In this document: one piece after another, positions 1 through 12,370 of the stretch | Position numbering within the stretch: position 1 is the stretch's first letter | Layout of the letters: every line of letters starts with the position of its first letter | Source: Tetradesmus obliquus | Taxonomy: Eukaryota; Chlorophyta; Chlorophyceae; Sphaeropleales; Scenedesmaceae | Direction: 5' to 3' | Length of the DNA stretch: 64,000 bases | NCBI GenBank assembly: GCA_030272155.1 | Contig: CP126203.1 | Span: 620,001-684,000 of the forward strand | Made by a program: the position numbers and the translations under genes | The notes under the pieces: model-generated | Databases searched by the model: none | What the model saw: the letters and a program-made list of their open reading frames with translations, nothing else | What the model was told of the DNA's origin: nothing

Positions 1-43
1 GGCACAGCAGGTACATTGTGTGTGAACATATATCAGACTGTAG

Positions 44-1550
44 TATCGGCTGCTTGCACTGGTGGAGGAGTGGGCGAACGCCAACACCATGGCGCAGCAG
101 GTACGTTGTGTGTAATTGTGTTTAGGGTTGACTATGAGCGCGATGTGGAGTGGAGAGGAATGAGATGTCAATATATCTTCGCATTGTACAACGTCAGGTG
201 CACGGCAGTGCTGCGGTAGTATTATGCAACAGCAATATCATTGTTGACATTTGTGTGTCTGCAAGTCAAAGTTATGGCATTTGCTTTCAGCCGTGCACAA
301 AAGCTTTTCAGGTTGCTACCACCCATTTCAGCAAAAACACTTGGCAGCCAGGTGCCACTGCACTTCAGAGATGGTGACGCACAGGGCCTCAGGATAGTAG
401 TGGCATGTGGCAACCAGCCACTTGCAGCAGTGCCCACAATTGCAGCCAGTAGTTGCTGTTACAAAGAGATTGATAGATGAGTAGCACGAGTGTGATGCTT
501 CCAGCTGCTGTGAGGTATGCTCCTCCCCCTATCAACAGACATCAATTAAGATTTTCCAGCAAATAGGCTGGCGGCAGATGAGGCTGCAGCTGCTGAAGGG
601 CATACGCCTGTGTAACACTGGTGCAACCTATGCTCACCAGGCGGTTGAAGTTCATTTGCTGCTAACAGCGCCCAGTAAGTTGCAGCATAGCAGCTTGCTG
701 CTAGTGCCAGAAGCGAATATGGGTGCTTATCATTGTGCTGTGTTCTGTTGCATTGCAGGTGCAGGCGCACCCGGAGCGGGTGATCGGCATCTCGCTGCTG
801 ATCCTCATTGCCACATGCGTGCCAATGTTCAAGTGAGTTAGTATGGGGGATGGTGGATTGTAGTGTGCTGTGTGCAGCATCTTCCTACTCATCCTCATTG
901 CTACATGCATGCCGGTCTGTGCGATTGTGGGGTGCAATTTGCCCGTCTGTGTGATTGTGCAAGTGCGATTGTGGGGTGCAAAGCTGGAAGCAATATGCAC
1001 CTGGCATGCCTGATGCATCAAAGGAGTGCAGTACCATGATGGATCAGCTGCTGCACGATGATGTCAATGCAGTACTTGCACAGCAAGTGCGACAGCCGTT
1101 GTGAGCAACGCGTGAAGCTGCTGCTGCTGCTGCTGCTGCTGTTGCTGCTGCTCAGGGGCTACACACGCAAGGAGCCGTTTGCCAACAGCATTTGGTCGCC
1201 CATGGCTGAGAACTGGAACGGCAGGTGGGGCACTTGTAATTATCAGTGTCAGATGATTTGCTCAAGACATCTGTGGGCTGTAGGCTTGCTTTGCTGAGCC
1301 ATGCTGGCATAATGGCCATGGTCATCTTAACGTACCGGCTGGTGCTCATTACATATCTGTACATGTGACTTCTGACAAAGTTGCTGCTGCTCTGCATTGC
1401 TGTTGTTTCAATTTGTACAGGCTGGCCATGCTGGGCTTTGCCGGCATGGTGGCAACTGAGATGATCACTGGAGTCAACGTGCTGCAGGCGTGGGGGCTGC
1501 AGCCCCTGGCCACCCTGGCATCCACTGTCAACCCCGTCACAGGCCTGTGA
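44..1550 (+). CDS. LHC-like (SEP/Lil-type) two-helix thylakoid protein, 5' end outside window
   Basis: Four exons join in phase: 44-100, 759-832, 1156-1224 and 1421-1550 (TGA 1548-1550), giving about 110 residues. The product has a first hydrophobic helix (VIGISLLILIATCVPMF) and then the chlorophyll-binding LHC helix with the signature ENWNGRLAMLGFAGMVATE, in which the Glu and the Asn/Arg are the usual pigment and ion-pair residues. Known members of this family (stress-enhanced, one-helix and Lil proteins) sit in the thylakoid membrane and act in photoprotection or in handling chlorophyll during photosystem assembly. Two helices fit the SEP or Lil class better than a three-helix antenna protein. 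The start codon and transit peptide are not seen, because the first exon here begins at an acceptor (TAG at 41-43). A run of CTG ends just before the exon at 1156. Family call is firm; the exact subfamily is not. Confidence 0.8.
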
Positions 1551-2923
1551 TTTGCGTGTTTGAATCCTTGCAAAACAGTGTGAAAGAAGTTGGAAGGATT
1601 GATCCAGCATCGCCATCTTGGGGTGGCCATGCAGGTATAGCCCACGGAGGCTTTGCTCTGTTGGACATTCCATGATGGTCATGCACGGACCGTGTGCACA
1701 CATGTGTGCATACTGTTCCTCGGGCCAGACAAGGTGATCTGAAGAGTAGTCCGGATGAAAACAGCGTATTGTGAAGTGCAGTTGGGTCTTGCGCGGGATT
1801 TACGAGTTGTGAAGTTGCTGTGGAGCAGTTCTTTGTTTTTGTTGGTGGTGACGCATGTCACATATGGTGCTGATGGTACAGCAATGCTAAGATGGATTGG
1901 TGAATTGTGCGATCAATTTTGGCGCAGTGATGTGAAGGAGGAGTGACAGCGAGTGTGGCAGGGCACGGGCGGCACAGCACGAAGTATATGCAAGGCATGA
2001 AGATGAGGAAGGGTGAGGATGATGCACGTTAGTGACAGAGAGCAGGAATGCTCAGAGTAGTACTCTGATTATGGTTGTGTTAGGGTTTGCACCAGTGCTG
2101 CCAGGCCGGAAGCTGATAGCATGATGTTGCTTAGCAGCAGCACCTCCCTCAATGGATAGGGAATGGTGACGTGAAGTTTTGAACAAGTCACCAAGTCCGA
2201 GATTGTAATGGTTGATCCATTTGCTTACGATGACAAAATTATGTGTACACTTGCCCGGCACTGTCAGTGCAGCAGAAAAGGCTAGAAAATGGTCCCAACT
2301 GTCACCCTCATACCTTCACTTCTCGCAAGAATGGCACCACAACACCACATAACCAGTGGACAGGTGACCCAGAACAGCAGCAAACAAATAGCACAAGCAT
2401 CATTAACCACATTGAAGGTGCTAGTACAACTGGCGCACAGTCACTGTGCAGTAGTATCACTGCTTGCTGTTGCTCTCCGGCATTGCCACATAATGCCTAA
2501 ACAACAGCCAAGAGCACTCTTCAAATAGCAGCACACAACCAATTTCAACATGCCCTGCGCCAACAAAGGGTAACATTATAATGATGATGGCATGCTGTTG
2601 CTCTCCGGCATTGCCACATAATGCCTAACCACCTTTGCATCCGTGCTGCGCCACACAGCTGCAAAAGAGCCTGCTGAGTTATCACACTGCAACTGCTTGC
2701 ACCTGCTGCATTGCAGCAGGCCAACCTGTATAACAGGCAACAAAGGACACTTCCCACTTCCCCCTTCGCCTGTTCATTCAGCCGCTCCTGTGGGGCACGG
2801 GGCCGATGGCGACGTTGCTATGGCTTAAATGGTAACATGATGATGATGATGAAAGGTCACTCGCCAAACAGCAAGCAGCAGAAACAGTCCCAAGGCCACC
2901 TGGTCCAGCTGCTGAACCGCTGT
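1551..2923. other. Intergenic and 3' flanks between convergent genes
   Basis: No gene is supported here. The open frames are short and lack splice context or recognisable similarity. The stretch should hold the 3' UTR of the LHC-like gene and, on the other strand, that of the LRR gene. It contains one exact 36-base direct repeat (listed separately). Confidence 0.6.
2465..2628. repeat. 36-base exact direct repeat, 128 bases apart
   Basis: Positions 2465-2500 and 2593-2628 are identical (core CTCCGGCATTGCCACATAAT). The sequence between them differs. Function unknown; it looks like another local duplication in this window. Confidence 0.85.
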
Positions 2924-3860
2924 TTACATCCGAACCCGCGCTGTGTGACGCAGCACAGCTGCGACTGCCTGCGCAGACACCCCGTGCAGGTCTGGCGGAC
3001 ACAGTTGCCTCAACTGCCCCAGCTGGCTCAGGTGCTGCACACAAAACAGGCAACAGCACTCACAAATCAATGCAGTGCAACCCAGCTTCAAGGCTGCTTG
3101 GCATGCGCACAGAACAATTGCGCAGCCTGAGCCAGCTGCCATAACACAATATACCAATATGTGCTGTGTGCTGCAGCACAGCTGCGACAGCCTGCGAAGG
3201 TATGCCCTCAACGTCTGGCGGCCACAGCGACCGCAACTGCCGTAGCTGGTGGCTCAGCTCCCCCACTCCCCTGTCAGTCAGACCGTGGCAGAAATCTAAC
3301 TCGAGCCCTACAAGGTATCTGCACAACAAACAAACAACAACACTCCGATATCATGCTTTGCATTTTTCATGCTAGGCTGTCCATCTCTACAATGCAGCGC
3401 GAAACCCGTTCCAAGGCGACCTGGGCCAGCTGCCAAACCCCCTCAACACCGCATCCCTGACGAGCGGCGCAGCACAGGTGCGACAGCCTGGAAGATATGC
3501 CCTCAACGTCTGGCGGCCACAGGTGCCTCAACTGCCGCAGCCTGCTCAGCTGCCCCACTCCCCTGTCAGTCAGTCCGTGGCAGAAACCAACCTCCAGCTC
3601 TTTAAGGTATCTGCACAACAAACAACAACACTCCAAAACAATGCAGCGAGAAACTTGCTCCAAGGCGACCCGGGCCAGCTGCCGAATCCCCTCGACACCG
3701 CAACCCTGACGTGCGGCGCAGCACAGCTGCGACAGCCTGCGAAGAGATCCCTTCAACATCTGGCGGCCACAGGTGCCTCAACTGCCGCAGCCAACTCAGC
3801 TGCTGCACTCCCCTGTCAGTTAGGCCGTGGCAGAAGTCCAGCTCTAGCTTTGTCAGCTGC
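2924..3860 (-). repeat. Four tandem copies of the last LRR exon plus intron
   Basis: A unit of about 280 bases recurs, with exon parts near 3700-3860, 3460-3605, 3180-3325 and 2924-3032. Each encodes a version of LELDFCHGLTDRGV ... LRQLRHLWPPDVEGISSQAVAAV. Copies 2 to 4 each have their own acceptor, TTGTGTGCAG or TTGTGCAG. Copy 3 has a fair donor (GTATAT) after its HTAHIG codons, and copy 4 ends in a stop. They could be mutually exclusive last exons or decaying copies. Confidence 0.8.
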
Positions 3861-5932
3861 GGCAGTGCCCTGGACACTGCAACCAAGCTTGCATCACTGA
3901 TGGTGTGGTTGTCACTCAAACTGAGCTGCTGCAGGCCTGTCAGGGCCATCACCAAGTTGAAACAAGCAGCGTCATCAAAGTCGCAGCTTGACAGGGCTAA
4001 GTTTGTCAGCTGCGTCAGCACTGTCAGCGGCTCAAGTGACTCGAGGCTCAGCCCTTTGCACTTCAGAGCCAAGCTCCGTAAGTGGCGCAGGCTGGCAATG
4101 GCAGCGGTGACAGGCAGCATCTTCAGCGACGCGATATGATTCGGCTGCATCAGCTGCTCCCATGTTTGCTCAAGCTCTGCAGGCAGCTGCCCTGGCAGCA
4201 GCAGCACCTCCTGCTGCTCTGCTGCACCCTGCTGCTGCTGCTGCTGCATGCCTGGCTGCAAAGCAGCCGCGGCCGCGGCCGCTGCTGCTGCTGCTGCTGG
4301 CTCCTGCAGCAGCAGGCGGTCTGTTGGCTCTGTGCACTGCAGCTCTAGCTCTTGCAGCTCACACAGCGACGCCAGCACACCAGCCAAGTCAGTAGGCGTC
4401 ACAGGCAGTGCGCTCACCTCCGGCGATGGGTGGAAGTATAGGAATTGCATGCTCAAGCACGTCAGCCGCGACAGCTGCCTGATGTGCTGCATCGTCGCTG
4501 CCTGCATGCACCCTGGCTGCAACCCGTCGATGCGCAGCGAGCGCAGCTGCCCCGCTATCAGCTGCCACGCAGCTGCTGCTGCGTCTACTGCGGCTGCTGT
4601 TGCCACTGCGTCTGCTGCGCCTACCTCGTGTGCGAGGTGCCCAAACATGTAGTCGAGCCCTAGATGTGTCAGGCCTGTCAAGCTTGACAGCTGGCTCAGC
4701 TCTGCTGCATTGGCAACAGCTGCTGCGCTGCGGCACCAGCCGAGGTCTAGGTGCTGCAGCTGCTTGCAGCCCAACACTGCTGCTAAGCTTCCGCCAGCGT
4801 CTAGCTCTAGCTCCAATAGCTGCTGTGGAAGCTGCGATGCAGTGTTTGCTTGAGCGTTGTACGCGCCCAGCTTTGTCAGTGCTGTCAAGTGCATAAGCTG
4901 CAGCTGTGGCAGCGCATCATGCTCAAAACACATGTGCATCTTTAATGCCCTTGAGCTCTGTCGGCAACTGCAGTTGCAGCTGCTCTAACTGCGCTGTGCT
5001 GAAACAGGATCTTGACTGCAGCTCCAGGTGTGTTAGTGCTGTCAGTGCTGGCAGCACATGCTGCAGCTGCTCTGCTGACAACACTGGCGCAAGCACCAGC
5101 GACTGCAGCTGGCTGAATGCTGCTATACATGCCATGCCTGCAGTTTTGAGGCTGCGGGACGGGCTGCATGGCCCCTTCAAGTGTAGGCTCAGCAGCTTGC
5201 TGCTGGGCACTGCTTGCAGCAATGCATCAGCTGAATCTACAGCAGGCAGCAGCTGCAGTGCCCGCAGCTGCATGCTACCCTGGTCACGCTGCTGCTGCTG
5301 CTTCTGCTGCGTCTGCTGCAGCTGCACCAGTGCTGCTGCAATGCAGAGCTGCGCCTCTTCCAGCTGGTTTTCTGCAGTCTCATCATAAAAGCCGTACATG
5401 GATGGCTCCTGATGATGGTATCCAGGCAGGATGCTTAGGCACCCCATCAGCTGCCCATACTTTGAAATCCATGCCGCGAAGCACTGCGTGTGCTGGCTGC
5501 TGCTGGTGGTAAAGCTGACATCGAGTAGGCCCCGAACGTGCTGCAGTACTGCTGCTCGAATGGCCTTGCTGGTGCAGCAGAGCTGCAGCACTGCCTGCAG
5601 GTCTGTGTGCACGCTGCTGTGTTGTAGCACCAGGGGAAGCACTGGTGATCGGAGCAGGACTGCTTGCTGATCTACTGCAGGGATTTAAACAGCAACAGCA
5701 ACATGGCAGCTATTGTAAGATAGTCTGCTGCAACCAGCCACGTCTACTATGTCAGGTGGGTGTTCTCATGCTGGGAGTGAGTTGTTGCTGCTAGCAGCTG
5801 CTGCTGTTGTCACCTGAAGCTCAAGCACGGCGATCAGATGCAGGAGGTTACAGCAGACTCAGGAAACCCAACCGTGTGTGATCAGACGGCTGCTGCTTGC
5901 TCTGACAGCGCTTATGGCTTACCTGGAGCCAT
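2924..5932 (-). CDS. F-box-like leucine-rich-repeat protein (AMN1-type LRRs), frameshifted, with amplified last exon
   Basis: The start is well supported: ATG at 5932-5930 begins a 10-base first exon (5923-5932) ending at a GTAAGC donor, and exon 2 starts in phase at 5674 after CTGCAG, giving MAPVDQQAVLLRSPVLPLVL. An F-box-like segment follows (LPLVLQHSSVHTDLQAVLQL), then a Gln-rich linker and many LRRs (LQHLDLGWC, LTKLELDFCHGLTDRGVQQL) of the cysteine-containing class found in AMN1 and FBXL proteins, which usually choose substrates for SCF ubiquitin ligases. The frame breaks once near 4923-4939: LPTELKGIKDAHVF runs to a stop, and the continuation, EHDALPQLQ, is in the next frame. The break falls at a run of four T on the sense strand, so a one-base sequencing error is as likely as a real mutation. 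The 3' end is unclear because the last LRR exon exists in four copies; the final copy ends with a TAA at 2924. Confidence 0.65.
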
Positions 5933-6384
5933 GCTCGGCTGCTGCTCCTGCACACCCAACCGCAATTAGTAGAGGCAACCAGGAACTATTAAACCGTTTA
6001 AGCTGACTGAAAACCGCTACCGGTATACGTGCCACTCAAGTGAACGTGACGCCCTGTTCCGAAATTTGAATAGCGTGCTCTCAAACTGCCGAGGTATGGC
6101 AGTGATGCTGTGCAGATCCAGCCGATAAACAACTTCTCACGGCCAGTAGCAAGTATGGCGTGTCTCACATTGACGCATGCCCTGAACAACGCCCTCACTG
6201 AGGGCAACACCCCTGCCAGTGTCATGACACTCTCAGATTCACTTCCTCCCAACTGCTACAAACTGCCAAGGATGGAAGAGGGATGAAGGGGACGTGCAGG
6301 CATGCACTTACATGATACACACGCCGCTTCATTTAACTGTTTAACCGTAAACCGTTGCTGTTAAGGTTCTCGAGGCCTATGAGC
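5933..6384. other. Intergenic, promoter side of the LRR gene
   Basis: Low in CAG runs compared with the flanks and without a supported gene. It lies between the HEATR6-like stop (6385) and the LRR start (5932), both on the minus strand, so it should hold the LRR gene promoter. No TATA-like element stands out. Confidence 0.5.
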
Positions 6385-6569
6385 TCAGCACGCCATTCCC
6401 TGCAGAACCCCGAGCAAACTCAACCCACGCAGTGCTGCTGCAGCTGAGGAGTGCAGCCCTCCATCTGCCGCACCTCCTACTGCTGCCGGTGCTGCGACAG
6501 TTACAGCTGCACCTGCTGGCTGCTGTGTTGCCTGTAATCCCTGGCTGACAGGCAGAGGCTTACGGCTAT

Positions 6570-6606
<37 letters not shown>

Positions 6607-9557
6607 GCATTCCTGCTGCCCAAAAGGATCATTTGGCAGCTGGCCCTGTGCGCCATCAGCTGATGCTGAAACTTGATCCTGCACATGACCCGGCAATGCC
6701 TTCTGCTGCTGCTGCTGCCTGGTGTTGTCACTGGTATGGCTGATAGCTAGCTGTTCTATGCCTGTCTGCAGCTGCCCTGCTCCTGCCGCTGCCTCATCAT
6801 CAGCAGCAGGAGGCCCGCCTGCCCGTGCCAGCAGCTGCAGCAGCTGCTGCTTGCGGCGCTGCAGGGGCTGCTTCAGGCGTGGCACGTCCGACTGCTGCAG
6901 CAGGCTCACCAGGTGCAGCAGGCTGGCCTGCAGCTGAGCAGCCAAGCCAGGAATGTACCTACGCAGTGCGGCAGCACGGGGCATAGCAGGCGGTCAAATG
7001 TTGAACGCAGCTCAACAGCACAACGCGCAGGGTAGTTCTGCTGCCAGCCAGCGCATTTCCGCGGTTACCAGCAAACCCAATGAACAAATAGATGCACAAA
7101 CAGCTTGAAAGCATACCTGAAGTTAGGGAAGGATCCATCCTCATCAGCACCAGCAGCAGCAGCCGCAGCAGCCGCTGCAGGACCGCCCCCGCTCACCTCA
7201 GCGCTGCTGCTGCTGTTGCCTTCCAGAGCATCCAGTGCTGCCAGCAGCACCAGCACAGCATCAGCAAAGCACTCCCCACAGGGCCCCAGTCACCAGAAAA
7301 CCAAAATCAATCACTGAATGCAAAAACCACATGAAAGCGCACCTGAAGTTGGGGAAGGAGCCATCATCGTCAGCACCAGCAGCAGCAGCAGCCGCTGCTG
7401 CAGGGTTGCCCCCGCTCGCCTCAACACTGCTGCTGCTGCTGCTGCTGTTGCCCTCCAAGGCATCCAGTGCTGCCAGCAGCACCAGCACAGCATCAGCAAA
7501 GGACTCCCCATAGCCCTGCCTGCTGCCGACGGCTGCCAGCGCTGCTGCTGCGTGCGTTTTGATCTTGAGGTTGCTGCTGTCGCGCACCAGCACAATGAGT
7601 ACTAGCAGCAGCGAAGGGATGGCAGCAGTCACCTGAGCGGCAGCAGCAGCAGCAGCCGCGAACAACACATACGGCAGCATGCACAGCAGTTCAGGCTAGA
7701 CCCGAGAGACTAACAATGTTTGACCCAGCAAGCAGAACCATACCCTGCAGGAATAGGTCCGGCATCAGCAGCATCACTGCAGCAGCAACACGTAAGCACA
7801 CATGGTGAAAAATGTAGAATATCACATCAACAGGCGCATAACAGCATCACTGCTCACCTCGGCCGTGCATGCAGGCAGCTGCTCTGCAGCAGCCCTGCTG
7901 CAGCATATGCTGCATTCCACACCACCTTGGGGCTGCGGGACGCCAAACAGGAGTGCAGCTGGCCCATTATCATAACACCGCATGACAATACATAACAACT
8001 GAGCCTCACCTCAGGCCTTGCAGGCAGGCAGCTGTTCTGCAGCAGCCCCGCTGCAGCATAGGCAGCATTCCACACCACCTTGGGGCTGCGGGACGCCAAA
8101 CAGGACTGCAGCTGGCCCACTGCACTGCGCAGCCAGCCGGGTAGCCACGCCAAGCCAACATCTCCTCTGTCACTGTCTCTGCCTGCTTCTGCAGCAGCAG
8201 CAGCTGCTGTACTGGCGGTACCATCAGCGCTGGCTGCAGTACTGCTGCTGCTGCTGCTGCTTGCGAGGCCCCAGTCGGGTTGCCAGCCGGCCAGCAGCGC
8301 GCCGACTGCGCGGATGCCGTTTGCCCGCACCTTCTCACTGTCAGCAGCAGCAGCGAGTGACGCCTCGCACAGCAGCTGCAGCGCTGACGCAGAAACAGCA
8401 ACAGCGCCGTCACACACATCCCTTACTGCTGCACCATCAGCTGATGTGCTGTTGCTGCCGCCGCATGCAGCTTTCAGAGCATCGCAAGCATTGGCAACCG
8501 CCCATGATGCACTCAGCCGCACCGACACAGTGCCGTCCCTCACGCACTTTCCCAGCGGCAGCAGCAGCAACTCCTGCAGCTGCTGCTGCCTCTCTGCAGC
8601 CAGCATTCCAGGCAGCAGCACGAGGCTCCCTAGCACTTTAGATGCTGCAGCTCTGGCAGCAGCAGCGCTGTCTCCCTGTGCAGCTTTGGCTGTAGCAGCC
8701 AGCAGCTGCTGCTGCAGCGCTGCTGGCAGTGCTTGCCACACTATAGGTGGGATATCTGCAGTGACAGCAGCTGCCGCGGAGCGGATCATGTAAGAAGGGT
8801 GCTGCTGCAGCTGATCTGACAGCAGCAGGTGCAGCGCCTCAACCCAGAGCTGCACAAGGGCGTGCGCCGTGCTCTGCTGACTATCTGCAGCACTGCTATC
8901 GCTGACGCAGCTGCTGCTAGTGCCTGCGCCTGCTTCACCAGCTGCTGCTGCTGCTGCTGCAGTGTCCTGCAAGCCAGCCAGCTTAGCTGCTGCTGCCAGC
9001 CAATCGCCTACAAGCTTGACTGCATGCTGTGCTGCTTTATCTTCAGGGCTGGTGCTAGCAGACACCTCATCAGTGCCGCTGGCGCTGCTGCTGCTGCCAG
9101 CCCTGCTGCTGCTGCTGCTGCCGTTGGCCACAGGCGTGCCCCTAGGTGTCCTAGGCACCTGCTGCGTTGCTGCTAGGCTGCACTGGACAGCAGCCAGCAC
9201 TGCTGCCCAGCTAGGATAAGCAACCTCGCTGCTGCTGCTGCTGCTAGGAGTTGATGCACTGCCCGGCAGTGCTGCTGGGTAGTTGATGCAGCAGCCTCGC
9301 AGGGCAGCAAGGGCTTCAATGCGCAGCAGCGGCTTTGGCGAGACAGCAGCAGCTAGCAAGCCAGCCACCAGGCTAGAAGCTTCACTGCTGCTGCTGCTGC
9401 TGCTGCTGCTATATGGCGCGTCTGCTGACATGCCAGCACAGTGATGTGCACTGCTGCAGCTGTTGCTCAGCAGCATGAGCCGCGGCACTGCAGCCTCACT
9501 ACTGCTGCTACCCGCCTGCTGTTGCGATTGTGGTTGCGACGCGCTCCCTGCCGCTGC

Positions 9558-9602
<45 letters not shown>

Positions 9603-9721
9603 AGCTTTGTTTTGTTTCAGCCATGCTGCAAGTGCCGCACTAGGCTTCTTGGTAGATAGAGCTTGTGCTAGCACCGCCACTGCTGCTGCAGTAGCTGCAG
9701 ACACCTCTTCTGGTGCCAGAG

Positions 9722-9758
<37 letters not shown>

Positions 9759-10078
9759 ACCAGCCGCAGCGCCTGCTGCTGCAACTGTGTCATGCTGCTG
9801 CAGGTGTTGCCACAGCCCCCATGTCGCCCCCACTACATCTGCCAAAAGGTGACCTGGTAGCCTGTCATATGGCGCTACAGCTACCAGCACGGATAGCACG
9901 CGCAGCAGCGAGCATAGCAGCGCACCTGAAGGCACCAGGATCTCCTGCTGCTGCTGCTGCTGCTGCCCTTGCTGCTGCTGCTGTGCTGGTCTGGCTCCCT
10001 GCACTGCTGCCAGCAAGCCTGCGTGCAGCGCTAGCAGCATGTGTCCCAGCGATGTGGACACTGTCGTGAAGCCTCTGC

Positions 10079-10124
<46 letters not shown>

Positions 10125-11599
10125 CAGCAACAAGAGGAGGCAGGTGACATGGCAACATGGCTTGGGCCACATATCAACCCTTCCTGCAGCTGACAGTGTG
10201 CTGTTGGCACACAGCAGCCCAGCCATCTCGAAATGAGGCAGTGCCTGAAAAGGGATAGGACACATGAGCTCTTCACTGCGATGGAAAACTTCGGCAAGTC
10301 GCTTGGTGGCCAACCTGATGCGGCCTAGGAGTTCCCACATGGTGTGATACACTGGCCTGCTGCATGCAGCTGCTGCCGCGCAGCCCACTGCATTCGGTGC
10401 CGCGTTGTGCCTTCTGCCGCAGCACAATCAACGCCAAGTGCACATGTGCTGCACACAGCAGGGCCAAGCCGTCACTGCCCCTGTATCTTGGAGGGTGACA
10501 AGCAGATGACAATGCCATGCTGCGCTCACACACGCTGCCACAAAGCCCACCTGACTGCTGCTTTGGGTGCAGATCGCGCCTCCGCCACTGCCAGCAGCGC
10601 CCTGGCTGCAGGACCCTCCAGCAGCGCCACAAGCAGCGCAGCAGCCAGCAGCCGCACCTGCAACAGTGCGGAAAGCACAGCGGATCATGAGATGTAACAA
10701 AATGTTGTGACTGCAGGACCCTCCAGTAGACCCGCCAGCGGTGCAGCAGCCAGCAGCCGCACCTGTAACAGTGTGTAAAGCACAGCAGTTTGGCATAATG
10801 AGAAGTAACAAGATGTGGCCGCTGGGCCTTTTAGCAGCGCCACCAGCAGCACAGCAGCCAGCAGCCGCACCTGCAACAGTGCAAGTGGGGTGCAGAGTTT
10901 GGCAAGTTGTGATGTAACATGTGGCTGCAGGACCCTCCAGAAGTGCTGCAAGCAGCGCAGCAGCCAGCAGCCGCACAAGCCTGCAGAGGCAAATGCCAGT
11001 GCGCACCCCACCTTGTTGCAAGGATCGTTCATCAGCAGCGTCAGCAGGTGTGGCACATGCTGTGCAGATCATCTTGTTGCAAAAAATATACAGAACACCG
11101 TCGGCAGGTGTGACGCATGTCCTCAGTTTAGGATAACTCGTCAAGGATAACTCATCAGCTTCGTCGGCATGGTAAAGCTTATGTTGTGCAGCTCACCTTG
11201 ACGCATGGGTTATACAGCAGCACCGTCAGCAGGTGTGGCATAACATTGAATTGTGCAGCTCACCTTGATGCAGGGGTCATACAGCAGCACCGTCAGCAGG
11301 TGTGGTGACAGCGGCCGGGCCTGCAGCGGCTGCTGGCTCGGCAGCAGCGCAGACAGGTACGGGTGCAGCAGCTGGGCATCTGCTTGCGCAAGCGCCTGCA
11401 GCAGCTGCATCAGTGCCACGCGCACACGATACGCCCTGATAGGGTCCTGCTGCAGCAGCAATGCCTGCTGCTGCTGCTGCTGCTGTTGAAGGCGCAGCCT
11501 CGCGCTGCTGCTGTCGCGGCTGCTGCGTCGGCTGGGGCCCTGTTCATTGTCACTTGTGTCACTCCACTCGCTGCATGACTCTACGTCACTGAACAGCTC

Positions 11600-11633
<34 letters not shown>

Positions 11634-12338
11634 GGTTGTGCTGCATTGCCTGCAGGCGCTGCGTCGGGTGGTGCTGCTGCAGCTGCACCACGCGCATGGG
11701 GTGGCCTGTAGCGAGATGGGCTGCTTGTTGGGGTGCCGCTGCTGCTGCTGCCGATACCAACACTACTCACTGCTGCTGCTGCTGCCGCCGCTGTGGGCAT
11801 CGGAGGTACTGCTGCGCCCTGCGATGATGACAGCGTACTGCTGCCAACAGAGCTGCTGTTGCTGTTTGCTGCGCCTGACAGTCCCTGCTGTACAAAGGCT
11901 GCACCATTTGCTGCGACTTCTTGCTGTTGCTGCTGCTGCTGCGGCTGCTGGTGTGTGCCGTATGTGAACAGCTTGCGCGCTGCTTCTGTGATGGGTGCTG
12001 CATAGCTCTGCAGGCCTTGCTTGTCCTCTGCAACTGCATAATGTAATGCTGCCAGCAACGCTGCGTAGTACTTCGCATGCTGCGCATCCTCCTGCATTCG
12101 ATTGCTGCTGCCACTGCCGCTGCCGCCGCCGCCGCTGCTGGTACCCCTGCTGCTTGTGCCACCGCTGCCGCTGATGCTGCCACTGCTACTGCTGCAGCAT
12201 GCAGCAGTCAACGCATCCACAAGCGTTCGCGTGACGTGGCTAATCTCTTCTGAAGACAGGCCGCAACTGCTAGCCCTCCTGCACAGCTGTCCCAGGACAT
12301 GCACAGCTGCATGTGCTACATCGCAACTGCGGTCCTGC

Positions 12339-12370
<32 letters not shown>

